This document shows, in pieces, positions 28,433-37,876 of a stretch of 64,000 nucleotides of DNA (positions are counted from its first letter, which is position 1; the number at the start of each line of letters is the position of its first letter). Position numbers and translations under genes: made by a program. A model generated the notes under the pieces. The model did not search any database and had not been told where the DNA came from. It saw only the letters and a list, made by a program, of their open reading frames with translations. This DNA is from Lacticaseibacillus absianus (lineage in GTDB: Bacteria > Bacillota > Bacilli > Lactobacillales > Lactobacillaceae), in contig NZ_JABEKX010000001.1 in assembly GCF_013407595.1 (NCBI RefSeq), positions 762,522-826,521 of the forward strand, written 5' to 3'.

Positions 28433-30092
28433 TCTCATTCGGCGTTACGCCTGGGCGTGCTTATTTGCCGTTGCAGGCTTTTTCTTACTCTTGATGGGGA
28501 TCGACCACTTGCTGTATGCGCAGCAGACGGCCCATCTGACCGCAGTGTACCAGACGTTCCAAGACGTCGGTGAGACGCAGTCGATGGCGGTCCGCTTGGC
28601 GCAGGACAACGATGTGACGATCACGATCCTCGACGGGCAGCCGACCACGCAGCGCGAGGATCTGCTGCAGGACTTGGTCGATCGCAAACGCACGATCGTT
28701 CACCAGAGCACGGTCTTGCTGGTGAACGGCCGCCCGGAGCAACTCTACGTCGGCCGTCGCAGCAACACGGTGTTCATCGGGGTGTGGCAGCGCAAAGCGA
28801 CCTTGTTTTCGGTCGCCCCGATGTGGGGGGTCGCCTTCGTCAGCTTATACCTCTTCGCCTGGGGCGTACTGCTCGTCGTCACGTTGCGGCGCAACCAATA
28901 CTGGCGCGGCCACCTCGCGCAGATGACCCAGAACCTGGCGGCGATCCGCAAAGAGCATCCGATCGAGCCGATCATCCTGACGCCGGGCTCGGCGTTCACC
29001 GCCATGGGGGAGGAGGTCAACCGCCTGGACCAGACCGCCGCGCACCTTCGGCAAAAAGTGGCCCTGCGCCAGGCAAGCTTCGACCGTCTGATCGACCACT
29101 TGCCGCAAGGGGTGATGCTGATCGACCAGGACCGCCAAGTCCTGCTGGCCAACCAGGCCATGAGCCAATTCGTCGGCCACGACATCTCACCGCGCCAGCA
29201 TAATTATCTTGATGACGTGAAGACCTACGCCTTGGCGCGGATGATCGAGCATACCTACCGCAATCGCCACACACACCAAAAAGAGCTGACCCTGATGATC
29301 ACGCAAAAGGCGGTGGACGCCAGCGTTGTCCCGCTGACCGGGACCGACCGCCTGCAGGTGCTGGTGATTCTGTACGACATCACCACGCTGCGGCGCGTCG
29401 AGCAGATGCAACTGGACTTCGTCGGTAATGTCTCCCACGAGCTCAAGACGCCGGTGACGGCGATCAACGGCTTTGCGGAAACGCTCCTGGCGGGCGCCAA
29501 GGACGATCCGGCCACGCTGGATCAATTCCTGCACATCATCCAGTCGGAAAGCACGCGCCTGACGCAGTTGATCACGGACATCTTGACCCTGTCGCGGCCC
29601 GACAGCACTCCGGCGGCCACCGCCGCAGTCAGCGTGGCGACCTTGGTCGAGAAGGCCTTGGCGACGTTGCAGCAGCCGATCGCCGAGAAGGCCCTGACGG
29701 TGACCACTGAGATCGATCCGGCGCTGACGGTGACGACGGTCCCCGCCAAGCTCTCGCAGGTGGTCCGCAACCTGCTGAACAACGCGGTCTTCTACAACCG
29801 CACCGGCGGCAGCGTGACCGTGACGGCGACGGCCGATACCCACAGTCTGCACCTGCAGATCCAAGACACAGGCATCGGGATCGCGGCGGACGACCAGAGC
29901 CGGATCTTCGAGCGGTTCTACCGGGTCGACAAGGCGCGCAGCCGGCATAACGGGGGCACCGGCCTCGGGCTGGCGATCGTCGCGGAGATGGTCACGCAGC
30001 TCAGCGGTGAGGTGGCGGTGGACAGCCAACTCGGGGTCGGCACCACCTTCACCGTTACCCTGCCCCTGGATTTACCTTCTTTTTACAATTAA
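28425..30092 (+). CDS. phoR: Sensor histidine kinase PhoR
   Basis: Membrane kinase of 555 residues. It has two membrane helices (about 8-28 and 128-150) bounding a short extracytoplasmic domain, then HAMP-like and PAS segments (LIDHLPQGVMLIDQD). The DHp H-box is VSHELKTPVTAING with His near 338, and the ATPase has an N-box (NLLNNAVFYN), DTGIGI and GTGLGLAI. Two-helix topology with PAS matches the Firmicute PhoR type, which in Bacillus senses teichoic acid intermediates rather than phosphate. The Pho box for pstS overlaps its last codons. Confidence 0.93.
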   Translation: MISLIRRYAWACLFAVAGFFLLLMGIDHLLYAQQTAHLTAVYQTFQDVGETQSMAVRLAQDNDVTITILDGQPTTQREDLLQDLVDRKRTIVHQSTVLLVNGRPEQLYVGRRSNTVFIGVWQRKATLFSVAPMWGVAFVSLYLFAWGVLLVVTLRRNQYWRGHLAQMTQNLAAIRKEHPIEPIILTPGSAFTAMGEEVNRLDQTAAHLRQKVALRQASFDRLIDHLPQGVMLIDQDRQVLLANQAMSQFVGHDISPRQHNYLDDVKTYALARMIEHTYRNRHTHQKELTLMITQKAVDASVVPLTGTDRLQVLVILYDITTLRRVEQMQLDFVGNVSHELKTPVTAINGFAETLLAGAKDDPATLDQFLHIIQSESTRLTQLITDILTLSRPDSTPAATAAVSVATLVEKALATLQQPIAEKALTVTTEIDPALTVTTVPAKLSQVVRNLLNNAVFYNRTGGSVTVTATADTHSLHLQIQDTGIGIAADDQSRIFERFYRVDKARSRHNGGTGLGLAIVAEMVTQLSGEVAVDSQLGVGTTFTVTLPLDLPSFYN

Positions 30093-30109
30093 CGGGCTGA
30101 ACATTTACA
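30071..30109 (+). promoter_or_regulatory. Pho box upstream of pstS
   Basis: TTTACC (30071), TTTACA (30082), degenerate CGGGCT (30093) and TTTACA (30104) lie at exact 11-bp intervals, matching PhoP TTWACA-N5 repeats. The first two lie inside the 3' end of phoR. An extended -10 candidate TGATAGACT follows at 30116-30124. Confidence 0.75.
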
Positions 30110-30155
30110 CTGGCTTGATAGACTGAAAGAAGTCATGAAAAACGGAGGGTTCGTT

Positions 30156-31013
30156 GTGAAAAAAATTCTCGGCTTCCTGGCAGTTGCCGCTGTGACGCTG
30201 CTTGCGGGATGTGGTGGCGGCGATAATGGCGAATCGATCACCGCGGTAGGCTCTAGCGCCTTGCAGCCACTGGTCGAGGCCGCAGCGGAACAATATCAGA
30301 CGGAACACCTCGGCGTGTTCATCAACGTGCAAGGTGGCGGGACGGGCACCGGGTTGTCCCAGATCCAGCAAGGCGCCGTGGAGATCGGCAACTCCGACCT
30401 GTTCGCAGAGGAGAAGCCTGGCATCGACGCGAAGAAGCTTGTCGACCACCGCGTTGCTGTCGTGGGGATCACCCCGATTGCCAACCCCGGGGTGGGGGTC
30501 AAGAATCTGACCGTCGTGCAGTTGCGCCGCTTGTTCACCGGCGAGATCACGAACTGGAAGCAAGTCGGGGGCAAGGATCTCCCGGTCGTGGTGGTCAATC
30601 GCGCCCAGGGGTCCGGCACCCGCAGCACGTTCGAAAAGTGGGTGTTGCAGGACCGTCAACCGATCGCCGCGCAAGAGCAAGACTCGACGGGGATGGTCCG
30701 CTCGATCGTCGCCAGCACGCCAGGCGCAGTCTCCTACGTCGCCTTCTCGTATGTCGATGCGACCGTCCGTGCGCTGGCGCTGAACGGCGTGACCCCGACG
30801 GATGCACACGTGACGACGAACGAGTGGCCGATCTGGTCTTACGAGCACATGTACACCCGCGGCCAGCCGACCGGGTTGACCAAGGCCTTTCTCAGTTACA
30901 TCCTCGCCCCTGCGACGCAGCAACGCTTGGTCGCCAAGATGGGCTACATCCCGGTAACTGCGATGCAGGTCGAACGGGACGCTGATGGCAACGTGGTCAA
31001 GCGCGGCGAGTGA
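30156..31013 (+). CDS. pstS: Phosphate-binding lipoprotein PstS
   Basis: Substrate-binding protein of the high-affinity phosphate importer, 285 residues. The GTG start at 30156 (MKKILGFLA) follows CGGAGGG. The lipobox LLAGC places the lipidated Cys at residue 19. The phosphate-binding loops are GSSALQPLVE and QGSGTRSTFEKWV. It opens the pstS-C-A-B1-B2-phoU run and has Pho-box-like repeats immediately upstream. Confidence 0.95.
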   Translation: MKKILGFLAVAAVTLLAGCGGGDNGESITAVGSSALQPLVEAAAEQYQTEHLGVFINVQGGGTGTGLSQIQQGAVEIGNSDLFAEEKPGIDAKKLVDHRVAVVGITPIANPGVGVKNLTVVQLRRLFTGEITNWKQVGGKDLPVVVVNRAQGSGTRSTFEKWVLQDRQPIAAQEQDSTGMVRSIVASTPGAVSYVAFSYVDATVRALALNGVTPTDAHVTTNEWPIWSYEHMYTRGQPTGLTKAFLSYILAPATQQRLVAKMGYIPVTAMQVERDADGNVVKRGE

Positions 31014-31028
31014 CGCCAGGAGGACAAC

Positions 31029-31949
31029 ATGGATCCAATTCGTGAAGCAATGTTACGCCCATCGCGCTCGGCGAAGATCGAGCGGCGCGGGCGGCTGATC
31101 AGCCTAGTCTGCATCAGCCTGATCGTGCTCGTCGTGCTGGCGATCTTCTTTTTCGTCGCCTCGCGCGGGCTCGCCACCTTCTTCGAGAACAAAGTCAACC
31201 TGTGGGCCTTCTTGAGCAAGACCACCTGGGCGCCGGCCGTTACCGATGCCCATGGCGCCCCACAAGTCGGCGCCTTGCCGATGATCGTCGGCTCGTTCGG
31301 GGTGACCTTCCTGTCGGCGATCATCGCGACGCCATTCGCCGTTGGGGCGGCGATCTTCATGACGGAGATCTCCCCGAACCTCGGCAAAAAGATCCTGCAG
31401 CCTGTGATCGAGCTGCTGGTCGGCATCCCGAGCGTGGTCTACGGGTTCATCGGCTTGTCCGTCGTCGTGCCGTTCATTCGCGGCCTGTTCGGCGGGACCG
31501 GGTTCGGGATCCTCGCGGGGACCTTCGTCTTGTTCGTGATGATCCTACCGACGGTGACGTCGATGACGGTGGACGCCTTGAAGGCGGTGCCGCGCCATTA
31601 CCGTGAAGCCAGCCTCGCGCTGGGTGGGACGCGCTGGCAGACCATCAGCCGCGTTGTCGTCCGCGCCGCGATGCCCGGAATCCTGACTGGGATCGTGTTC
31701 GGGATGGCGCGGGCCTTCGGTGAAGCGCTGGCCGTGCAGATGGTGATCGGGAACGCGGCGTTGCTGCCGCACAACCTGATCAGTCCGGCGTCGACGCTGA
31801 CGTCGGTGCTGACTTCCGGCATCGGGAACACCGTGATGGGCTCGCTTGAGAACAATGCGCTGTGGTCGCTAGCCCTCTTGCTGTTGCTGATGTCGCTGGC
31901 CTTCAACCTGCTGATCCGCTGGATCGGGAAGAAAGGGGAGATGAAGTGA
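31029..31949 (+). CDS. pstC: Phosphate ABC permease PstC
   Basis: Membrane subunit of 306 residues with about six helices. The EAA-type loop is seen in REASLALGGTRWQTI, followed by the conserved GMARAFGEALAVQMV. A short extracytoplasmic insert follows helix 1. It starts 15 bp after pstS with AGGAGG and overlaps pstA by one base (TGATG). Confidence 0.95.
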   Translation: MDPIREAMLRPSRSAKIERRGRLISLVCISLIVLVVLAIFFFVASRGLATFFENKVNLWAFLSKTTWAPAVTDAHGAPQVGALPMIVGSFGVTFLSAIIATPFAVGAAIFMTEISPNLGKKILQPVIELLVGIPSVVYGFIGLSVVVPFIRGLFGGTGFGILAGTFVLFVMILPTVTSMTVDALKAVPRHYREASLALGGTRWQTISRVVVRAAMPGILTGIVFGMARAFGEALAVQMVIGNAALLPHNLISPASTLTSVLTSGIGNTVMGSLENNALWSLALLLLLMSLAFNLLIRWIGKKGEMK

Positions 31950-32833
31950 TGGCGCCCAAAAAAGTCGATAAACTGGCCACGGTAGTGCTTTACACGATCG
32001 CCGGCGTGATCATCGTGATCCTTGCGAGCCTGCTGGGCTACATCCTAGTCCAAGGCGTCCCGCACATCTCCTGGCACTTCCTGACCAGCCCCGCTAAGTC
32101 TTTCGAGGCCGGCGGGGGGATCGGGATCCAGCTGTTCAATTCGTTCTACCTGCTGCTGTTGTCGATGTTGATCTCGGTGCCCCTGGCGCTGGGTGCCGGC
32201 ATCTACCTCGCGGAATACGCGAAGAAGAACTGGCTGACCGACGTGATCCGCACGGCGATCGAGATCCTCAGCTCACTCCCGTCGGTGGTCGTCGGGCTGT
32301 TCGGCTTCCTGGTCTTCGTCCTGCAGTTCCAGTTCGGGTTCTCGATCCTGTCGGGCGCGTTGGCGCTCACGATGTTCAACCTGCCACTGCTGACCCGTAA
32401 CGTCGAAGACTCACTGCGTCAGGTCAGCTTCATGCAGCGCGAGGCGGGGCTTGCCCTTGGCCTTTCGCGCTGGGAGACGGTGATCCACGTGGTGATCCCC
32501 GAAGCATTGCCGGGGATCATCACCGGGATGATCCTCGGGGCCGGGCGCGTGTTCGGTGAGGCGGCGGCCCTGATCTACACGGCCGGCCAAAGTGCCCCGG
32601 CACTGGATTTTACCAACTGGAACCCGCTGAACATCGCGAGCCCGCTGAACCCGTTCCGACCGGCGGAGACGCTGGCGGTGCACATCTGGAAGATCAACTC
32701 GGAAGGCATCCAGCCCGACGCGGCGGCCGTTTCTGCCGGTGCCAGCGCGGTGCTGATCATCGCGGTGCTGCTGTTCAACCTGGTGGCGCGCTACGTGGGT
32801 AACCGGATCTACAAGAAGATGACGGCTGCCTAA
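31949..32833 (+). CDS. pstA: Phosphate ABC permease PstA
   Basis: Second membrane subunit, 294 residues, six predicted helices. The EAA-like loop is REAGLALGLSRWETVIHV, followed by GAGRVFGEAAALIYTAG. ATG 31949 overlaps the pstC stop and has GGGGAG upstream; the frame is open further upstream inside pstC without a ribosome binding site. Pairs with PstC to form the channel. Confidence 0.95.
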   Translation: MAPKKVDKLATVVLYTIAGVIIVILASLLGYILVQGVPHISWHFLTSPAKSFEAGGGIGIQLFNSFYLLLLSMLISVPLALGAGIYLAEYAKKNWLTDVIRTAIEILSSLPSVVVGLFGFLVFVLQFQFGFSILSGALALTMFNLPLLTRNVEDSLRQVSFMQREAGLALGLSRWETVIHVVIPEALPGIITGMILGAGRVFGEAAALIYTAGQSAPALDFTNWNPLNIASPLNPFRPAETLAVHIWKINSEGIQPDAAAVSAGASAVLIIAVLLFNLVARYVGNRIYKKMTAA

Positions 32834-32845
32834 GAAGGAGAGACT

Positions 32846-33655
32846 ATGCAAAATTACGCGTTAGATGACCGCTATATCAAGGCACTCGACCGCGACCAAC
32901 ACGAGATCGCGATCGAGACGGAAGACCTGCGCGTGTTTTACGGGGCTAAAGAGGCGATCCACGGCACCAGCCTGCCGTTCGAGCGGTTCAAGATCACGGC
33001 GCTGATCGGTGCCAGCGGTTCCGGCAAGTCAACGTTCCTACGCTCGCTCAACCGGATGAATGACACGATCGAAGGCACGCGGGTGACCGGAAAGATCATG
33101 TACCGCGGCATCGATATCAACGCCAAGGCCGTCGACGTCTACGAGATGCGCAAACACATCGGCATGGTGTTCCAGCGGCCTAATCCCTTCGCCAAGTCGA
33201 TCTATGACAACATCACCTTTGCGCCCCGGCGCTTCGGGGAAAAACGCAAGGCCGTGCTCGATGAGTTGGTCGAGACCAGCCTGCGCCAGGCAGCCCTGTG
33301 GGACCAGGTCAAAGACGACCTGCACGCCAGCGGCCTGGCTTTGTCGGGTGGGCAGCAGCAGCGGCTGTGCATCGCCCGGGCGATCGCGATGAAACCGGAC
33401 ATCCTGCTGCTGGACGAGCCTGCCTCGGCGCTCGACCCGATCTCGACGTCGACCGTTGAAGACACGCTGATGGCCCTGAAGGATCAGTACACGATCGTCA
33501 TCGTCACCCACAACATGCAGCAGGCGGCGCGGATCAGCGACTACACGGCATTTTTCTACGCCGGTCAGGCGCTAGAGTTCGACGAGACGCGCAAGATCTT
33601 CACCCGTCCGAAGATCCAGGCCACGGAAGACTATGTGTCTGGACACTTCGGCTAA
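32846..33655 (+). CDS. pstB1: Phosphate ABC ATPase PstB, copy 1
   Basis: ATPase of 269 residues with an N-terminal extension of about 20 residues. Walker [11 protein letters not shown]-loop [11 protein letters not shown], signature LSGGQQQR, Walker [14 protein letters not shown] and H-loop [14 protein letters not shown] are intact. The FQxPNPF motif is specific to PstB among ABC ATPases. A second copy follows 9 bp downstream; tandem pstB genes are common in lactobacilli and streptococci. Confidence 0.95.
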   Translation: MQNYALDDRYIKALDRDQHEIAIETEDLRVFYGAKEAIHGTSLPFERFKITALIGASGSGKSTFLRSLNRMNDTIEGTRVTGKIMYRGIDINAKAVDVYEMRKHIGMVFQRPNPFAKSIYDNITFAPRRFGEKRKAVLDELVETSLRQAALWDQVKDDLHASGLALSGGQQQRLCIARAIAMKPDILLLDEPASALDPISTSTVEDTLMALKDQYTIVIVTHNMQQAARISDYTAFFYAGQALEFDETRKIFTRPKIQATEDYVSGHFG

Positions 33656-33664
33656 GGAGGCACT

Positions 33665-34423
33665 ATGAAAACTCAGGTCATCACCAGCAAGGATGTCCAC
33701 CTGTTCTACGACAAATTCGAAGCGCTCAAGGGGATCGATTTGGACTTCAATGAGCATGAGATCACGGCGCTGATCGGGCCCAGTGGTTGCGGGAAGTCGA
33801 CGTACTTGCGCTCGCTCAACCGGATGAACGATCTGATCCCGAGCGCCCGCGTGACGGGCGATATCCGCCTGCGCGGCCAGGATATCTACGCGCCGGAGCA
33901 AGACGTCGTGCAGCTGCGCAAGTCTGTCGGAATGGTGTTTCAGCAGCCTAACCCGTTCCCGTTTTCGATCTACGACAACGTGGTGTACGGCTTACGGTTG
34001 GCCGGGGTCAAAGACCGCGCGACGCTGGACGAGGCGGTCGAGACCAGCCTCAAAGCCGCGGCGATCTGGGACGAGATCAAAGACAAACTGCATGACAGTG
34101 CGCTATCGTTAAGTGGGGGCCAGCAGCAGCGCGTCTGCATTGCGCGGGTGCTGGCGGTGCGGCCGGAAGTGATCCTGATGGACGAGCCGACTTCGGCGCT
34201 GGATCCGATCTCCAGCACGCAGATCGAGAATATGCTCTTGGAATTGCGCGACCAGTACACGATCATTTTAGTCACACACAATATGCACCAAGCGTCGCGC
34301 ATCTCGGACCGCACGGCCTTCTTCCTGCAAGGCCGACTGGTCGAAGTGGATGAGACCAAGAAGATCTTCCTCACCCCGAAGGAGAAGGAGACCGAGGATT
34401 ACATCAGCGGCCGGTTCGGCTAA
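33665..34423 (+). CDS. pstB2: Phosphate ABC ATPase PstB, copy 2
   Basis: ATPase of 252 residues, clearly homologous to copy 1 but diverged. Walker A is GPSGCGKST rather than GASGSGKST, with [19 protein letters not shown] and [11 protein letters not shown] all complete. It therefore appears functional, and both copies may alternate or form a heterodimer. AAGGAGG lies just before the start and phoU follows after about 30 bp. Confidence 0.95.
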   Translation: MKTQVITSKDVHLFYDKFEALKGIDLDFNEHEITALIGPSGCGKSTYLRSLNRMNDLIPSARVTGDIRLRGQDIYAPEQDVVQLRKSVGMVFQQPNPFPFSIYDNVVYGLRLAGVKDRATLDEAVETSLKAAAIWDEIKDKLHDSALSLSGGQQQRVCIARVLAVRPEVILMDEPTSALDPISSTQIENMLLELRDQYTIILVTHNMHQASRISDRTAFFLQGRLVEVDETKKIFLTPKEKETEDYISGRFG

Positions 34424-34453
34424 CGCATCGCGCGGACAAAGGAGGGAACTGCT

Positions 34454-35131
34454 ATGCGGCGGTTATTTGTAGACGAGCTCAACGAGTTACACGTTCGGTT
34501 TTCAGAGATGGGGATGATGGTCAACGAGGCGATCTTCAAGTCAGTGAAGGCCTTCATCAACCACGATAAGGCACTGGCCCGCGCGGTCATCGCGGATGAT
34601 AAGCACATCAACAAGCGTGAGGTCGACCTGGAGAAGCGCAGTTTTGAGATGATCGCACTTCAGCAGCCGGTCACCACAGACCTGCGCATGATCGTCACGA
34701 TCATGAAGGCGAGCTCTGACCTGGAGCGCATGGGCGACCACGCGGTGTCCATCGCTAAGTCGACGATCCGCATGAAGGGCGAGACCCGCGTGCCGGACAT
34801 CGAAAAAACCATCGCAGACATGGCGGCAGCAGTCAAGCAGATGGTCGATGAGGTGCTGGAAGCTTACGTTAAGGAAGACTCAGTCAAGGCGCGGGCGATT
34901 GCGGAAGAGGACCACGGCATCAACGAGTTCTCGACGACGATCTACCACTTGTGTATCGATGAGATGACACGTGACGCGGATACGATCGTCGGGTCGATGG
35001 ACTACATGCTGGTGTCCTCCTACCTGGAGCGCATCGGCGATTACGTCACGAACATCTGCGAGTGGATCCTTTACCTCAAGACCGGCAAGTTGCTGGAACT
35101 GAACTCTAACGCCAAAGAAGACGTGCTGTGA
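34454..35131 (+). CDS. phoU: Phosphate signalling regulator PhoU
   Basis: All-helical protein of 225 residues with the two PhoU repeats, each carrying an E/DxxxD metal-binding motif (for example SSDLERMGDHAVSIAK near 90 and SSYLERIGDYVTNICEW near 195). PhoU restrains Pst transport and modulates PhoR. It closes the pst operon and is followed by a perfect terminator. Confidence 0.95.
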   Translation: MRRLFVDELNELHVRFSEMGMMVNEAIFKSVKAFINHDKALARAVIADDKHINKREVDLEKRSFEMIALQQPVTTDLRMIVTIMKASSDLERMGDHAVSIAKSTIRMKGETRVPDIEKTIADMAAAVKQMVDEVLEAYVKEDSVKARAIAEEDHGINEFSTTIYHLCIDEMTRDADTIVGSMDYMLVSSYLERIGDYVTNICEWILYLKTGKLLELNSNAKEDVL

Positions 35132-35135
35132 GCTT

Positions 35136-35173
35136 CACAAATAAGGCGCCAGGCAACCGGCGCCTTATTTGTG
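35136..35173 (+). terminator. Bidirectional terminator after phoU
   Basis: Perfect 15-bp stem CACAAATAAGGCGCC/GGCGCCTTATTTGTG with an 8-nt loop. It separates phoU from the convergent reductase gene. Confidence 0.85.
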
Positions 35174-35185
35174 TGGGGGGATTGG

Positions 35186-36211
35186 TCACAGGGTGAAGTC
35201 ACCCGTCAACACGACTTTGCCGACTTGGTGGCCCGCAGCCAAGCGGGTGAAGCCGGCCTTGAGGTTACCGACGGTGATCGGCGTGTCATGGGTGGTGACA
35301 CCAGGATCGAGCACCCCGGCCGCCACGAGCGCGACGAGCTGCGTCAAGATCGCCCCTTGACTCGCCTCGTGCCAGCCGTAGTCGGATTTGGCGAACATAT
35401 ACTCGAAGTCCAGGCTTGCCGCCTTGGCTTTGAGTGCCGTCACCGTCAGCGGGCCTTGGGGGGTGACCAAAGCACCGACATGGCCGAAGGGGGCGACCAG
35501 CGCGCTGGCTGCGGCGAGGTAAGGCTCTGTCGTATACAGGATCGCGACCCCGTCGACGGTCGGATAGCCGGTCTGGTGAACCGCGGCGACTAAGTCGGCG
35601 TGGTAGTCGAGCGGGTGCGTCACCCCGTGCTGCGTGAGCCAGGCAAAGTTACGCGGGCTGGCGGTCGCCAGCACAGTCAGCCCGGCCCAGTGGGCGAGTT
35701 GGCTCATCAGTGTGCCGACGCCCCCAGCCCCGTTGATGATCAGCAGGCTGCGGCCGTGGTTCGCGTCGGCTGCGGGGGTGAAGCCCATTTTTTCGAACAG
35801 CAACTCCCAGGCGGTCAGCCCGACCAGCGACAGCCCGGCGAGCGCTACGTCGGGGAGTTGCGCAGGTGCGTGTGCACACAGTGCAGCGTGCACAGCCTGA
35901 AACTGCTGGAAGCTCCCGGGCCGAGTGGTCGTTCCGGCGTAGAGCACCCGGTCGCCGACTGTGAAATCTCGGACGGCGGTGCCCGTTGCGACGACGCGCC
36001 CCACGGCATCGTGGCCGAAGATGCGCGGCCCGCTGTTGGCGGGCAAGGCGGCGCGCAGCTTGTCATCGACCGGATTGAGCCCGATCCCGCGGACTTGAAC
36101 GATCAAGTCGGTCGGCTCGGGTGTCGGCATCGGCACAGGCTGAGCGAGAATGCTGTCGGCGGCGTCGAGGGGGCCGCCGTGAGTGGCAACGAATGCGATA
36201 TTTTGAGTCAT
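35186..36211 (-). CDS. Medium-chain NADPH:quinone reductase-like oxidoreductase
   Basis: A 341-residue MDR-superfamily protein of the zinc-binding dehydrogenase-like (ZADH/QOR) subgroup. It has IGLNPVDDKLR, GHDAVGRVVATG and GDRVLYAG in the GroES-like domain, and the nucleotide-binding IINGAGGVGTLMSQLA near 155. Structural-zinc cysteines are absent, which fits quinone or enoyl reductases rather than alcohol dehydrogenases. The substrate is unknown. ATG 36211 follows AAGGAGG. The promoter on the minus strand is TTGAAC-18-TAGAAT (36252-36281). Confidence 0.85.
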   Translation of the reverse strand: MTQNIAFVATHGGPLDAADSILAQPVPMPTPEPTDLIVQVRGIGLNPVDDKLRAALPANSGPRIFGHDAVGRVVATGTAVRDFTVGDRVLYAGTTTRPGSFQQFQAVHAALCAHAPAQLPDVALAGLSLVGLTAWELLFEKMGFTPAADANHGRSLLIINGAGGVGTLMSQLAHWAGLTVLATASPRNFAWLTQHGVTHPLDYHADLVAAVHQTGYPTVDGVAILYTTEPYLAAASALVAPFGHVGALVTPQGPLTVTALKAKAASLDFEYMFAKSDYGWHEASQGAILTQLVALVAAGVLDPGVTTHDTPITVGNLKAGFTRLAAGHQVGKVVLTGDFTL

Positions 36212-36251
36212 GTGAACCTCCTTGCAAAAACGTAACCTTGTTGATATGTAT

Positions 36252-36281
36252 ATTCTACCCGTTTTTTGGTAAACTGTTCAA
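36252..36281 (-). promoter_or_regulatory. Promoter of the MDR reductase gene
   Basis: Minus-strand -35 TTGAAC (36276-36281), 18-bp spacer, -10 TAGAAT (36252-36257). Confidence 0.55.
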
Positions 36282-36307
36282 AAATAGCGTGATGAGGAGA
36301 GACAACG

Positions 36308-36730
36308 ATGGCGAATAAGCACACCAACCATAGCAACGCATGGACATGGGTCCTGCTGGTGCTAGCCGCGCTCGGGTTCACCGGGTTCGCATGGTTCGTC
36401 ACACAACCGACCGATGCGCTGACAATGATCAGCACAGGGAGTTTCGGCGTCGGGCTCGTGGTATTGATCTGGCTGATGGCCTACTTCGATGACTTGGCAC
36501 GTGGGCGGGTCACGCGCTTTGCGGCGGATGTCCTGATCGGTGCGGCAGCCGTGGCGTTGATCTACGTCTATATGATCGGCTTCATCGTATACCCGGAGTT
36601 CATCTTCGGGGCGGCTGGGATCGTGTTGGTGCTCGCGGCGCTGTTTGCGCTACGCCGGCCTAACGGCACCCTAGAAGATCACAACCGGGCGCGTTTGACT
36701 GTCGAAGACATGGAAGACACCGACGAGTAA
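36308..36730 (+). CDS. Small polytopic membrane protein, function unknown
   Basis: A 140-residue protein with four predicted membrane helices (about 12-32, 42-60, 75-97 and 98-115) and an acidic C-terminal tail ending EDMEDTDE. No family was recognised. GAGGAG precedes the ATG. A possible -10 TAAACT lies at 36270. It is divergent from the reductase gene and followed by the orphan IIB-like gene after about 120 bp. Confidence 0.75.
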   Translation: MANKHTNHSNAWTWVLLVLAALGFTGFAWFVTQPTDALTMISTGSFGVGLVVLIWLMAYFDDLARGRVTRFAADVLIGAAAVALIYVYMIGFIVYPEFIFGAAGIVLVLAALFALRRPNGTLEDHNRARLTVEDMEDTDE

Positions 36731-36851
36731 TCGCCTTGTGGCCTGCGTCATGTGGACGCCAGCCGGGTGTGTTCAAGTCAGATCATGAAGCGTGACTGTG
36801 GGCCAAGAACCGACTTTTTGGCCCACTTTGTTGTTGAGTGGGGGTGCGGCG

Positions 36852-37778
36852 GTGTTCATCTATGTGTGCTGTGCAGGGGGCGGGAGCTCGAGCCTGTTTT
36901 GCGCCAGGATCACGCAGGCGATCAAAGCAACTGACGAGAATCTGACGGCGTGTTTCGTTGACCTGACGACGGTGCGTGCGGCCCCCTTGGCGTACGCGAC
37001 GCAAGCGGACCTGATCTTCGTGTACGGACCGGCTGGGGCGATCCGCCCGGCAGAGGCCTTCGACTATGGGAGCCTGTTCGATGTCGTGTTCGTCGCCCCT
37101 CAGGTCCGGTACCTGCTTCCGCAGATCCAGCGGTGTTTGGCCGACTATCCGACTGTGGTCACCGCGCTCGACAGCCAGGTGTTCGGCATGATGGATGGGG
37201 CGCGCGGGCGCAGCACACTGCTTGAGCAGCTGATGGTGTTGGATTGGCAGCGCGGCTATGCATCTGGGCGGGCGTTGACGACCAAGCGCGGGGACAAATC
37301 CTTGGAGGTGCTGGTCTACGGCGCGAGCCGCAGTGATCGGGCGATCCAAGAACTGGTCGCCGCGCTTGCGGCGCAGGGGATCCGGTGCGTACAGGAGCGC
37401 TTCGCGTTGGACCGGCTGTACGACCGGACTTTCACCACGCCCTTCGAGGTCCGATTGTTGTTCGGCGCAGAGGTGACCGCGCGGACGGCGGCCAAGGTCG
37501 CACGCCGCATCGACGGTGTGCTCCGGTTCACCACCACGCCGACCGCATCGGCGCGACCGCATTGGGACACTGAGTACCGGATCCCGGTCGTTCGGTTAGA
37601 CGCCCGACTGTTGGCCCGGCGCGGGGACCGGACCGTTTTGGTCGACCAGGTGCTCGCGTTCCTGCAGACAGTGGATGCGGTCGCGCAGGGGACCCAAAGC
37701 GTGTCAGTCGCGCATTTTGAGACCGCCCCACCGCCGCGTCCGACCAAGACGCTGCTGGGGCTTTTGACCTATCGTTGA
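36852..37778 (+). CDS. Orphan PTS IIB (lactose/cellobiose-type) domain protein with extra C-terminal domain
   Basis: The first 120 residues match the lactose/cellobiose IIB fold: VCCAGGGSSS at 5-14 (the phosphocysteine loop, Cys6 or Cys7) and VFVAPQVRYLLPQI, followed by DSQVFGMMDG. A second domain of about 150 residues (from EVLVYGASRSDRAIQ) is not recognised. At 308 residues it is three times the length of a normal IIB. No IIA or IIC gene is nearby. The GTG at 36852 is chosen because the IIB fold begins there; an in-frame GTG at 36792 is possible. A regulatory rather than transport role is an inference. Confidence 0.65.
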   Translation: MFIYVCCAGGGSSSLFCARITQAIKATDENLTACFVDLTTVRAAPLAYATQADLIFVYGPAGAIRPAEAFDYGSLFDVVFVAPQVRYLLPQIQRCLADYPTVVTALDSQVFGMMDGARGRSTLLEQLMVLDWQRGYASGRALTTKRGDKSLEVLVYGASRSDRAIQELVAALAAQGIRCVQERFALDRLYDRTFTTPFEVRLLFGAEVTARTAAKVARRIDGVLRFTTTPTASARPHWDTEYRIPVVRLDARLLARRGDRTVLVDQVLAFLQTVDAVAQGTQSVSVAHFETAPPPRPTKTLLGLLTYR

Positions 37779-37783
37779 ATGGA

Positions 37784-37808
37784 GGCCCGGCCGTGCGCGG
37801 GCCTTTTT
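37784..37808 (+). terminator. Terminator after the IIB-like gene
   Basis: GGCCCG/CGGGCC stem with an 8-nt loop, then five T. Confidence 0.8.
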
Positions 37809-37842
37809 GGTCGGATCAGTGGCGCGCGCCACCTCCAAATAA

Positions 37843-37876
37843 CCTCAGATCACGCATTTGGGTGTCAGATCTGAGG
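37843..37876 (+). promoter_or_regulatory. Palindromic site and probable promoter of the ECF sigma gene
   Basis: A perfect 9-bp inverted repeat CCTCAGATC (37843-37851) / GATCTGAGG (37868-37876) with a 16-bp spacer. It begins AACC, as in the AAC core of many ECF -35 elements. It lies about 40 bp before the sigma gene. Operator or autoregulated ECF promoter are both possible. Confidence 0.45.
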
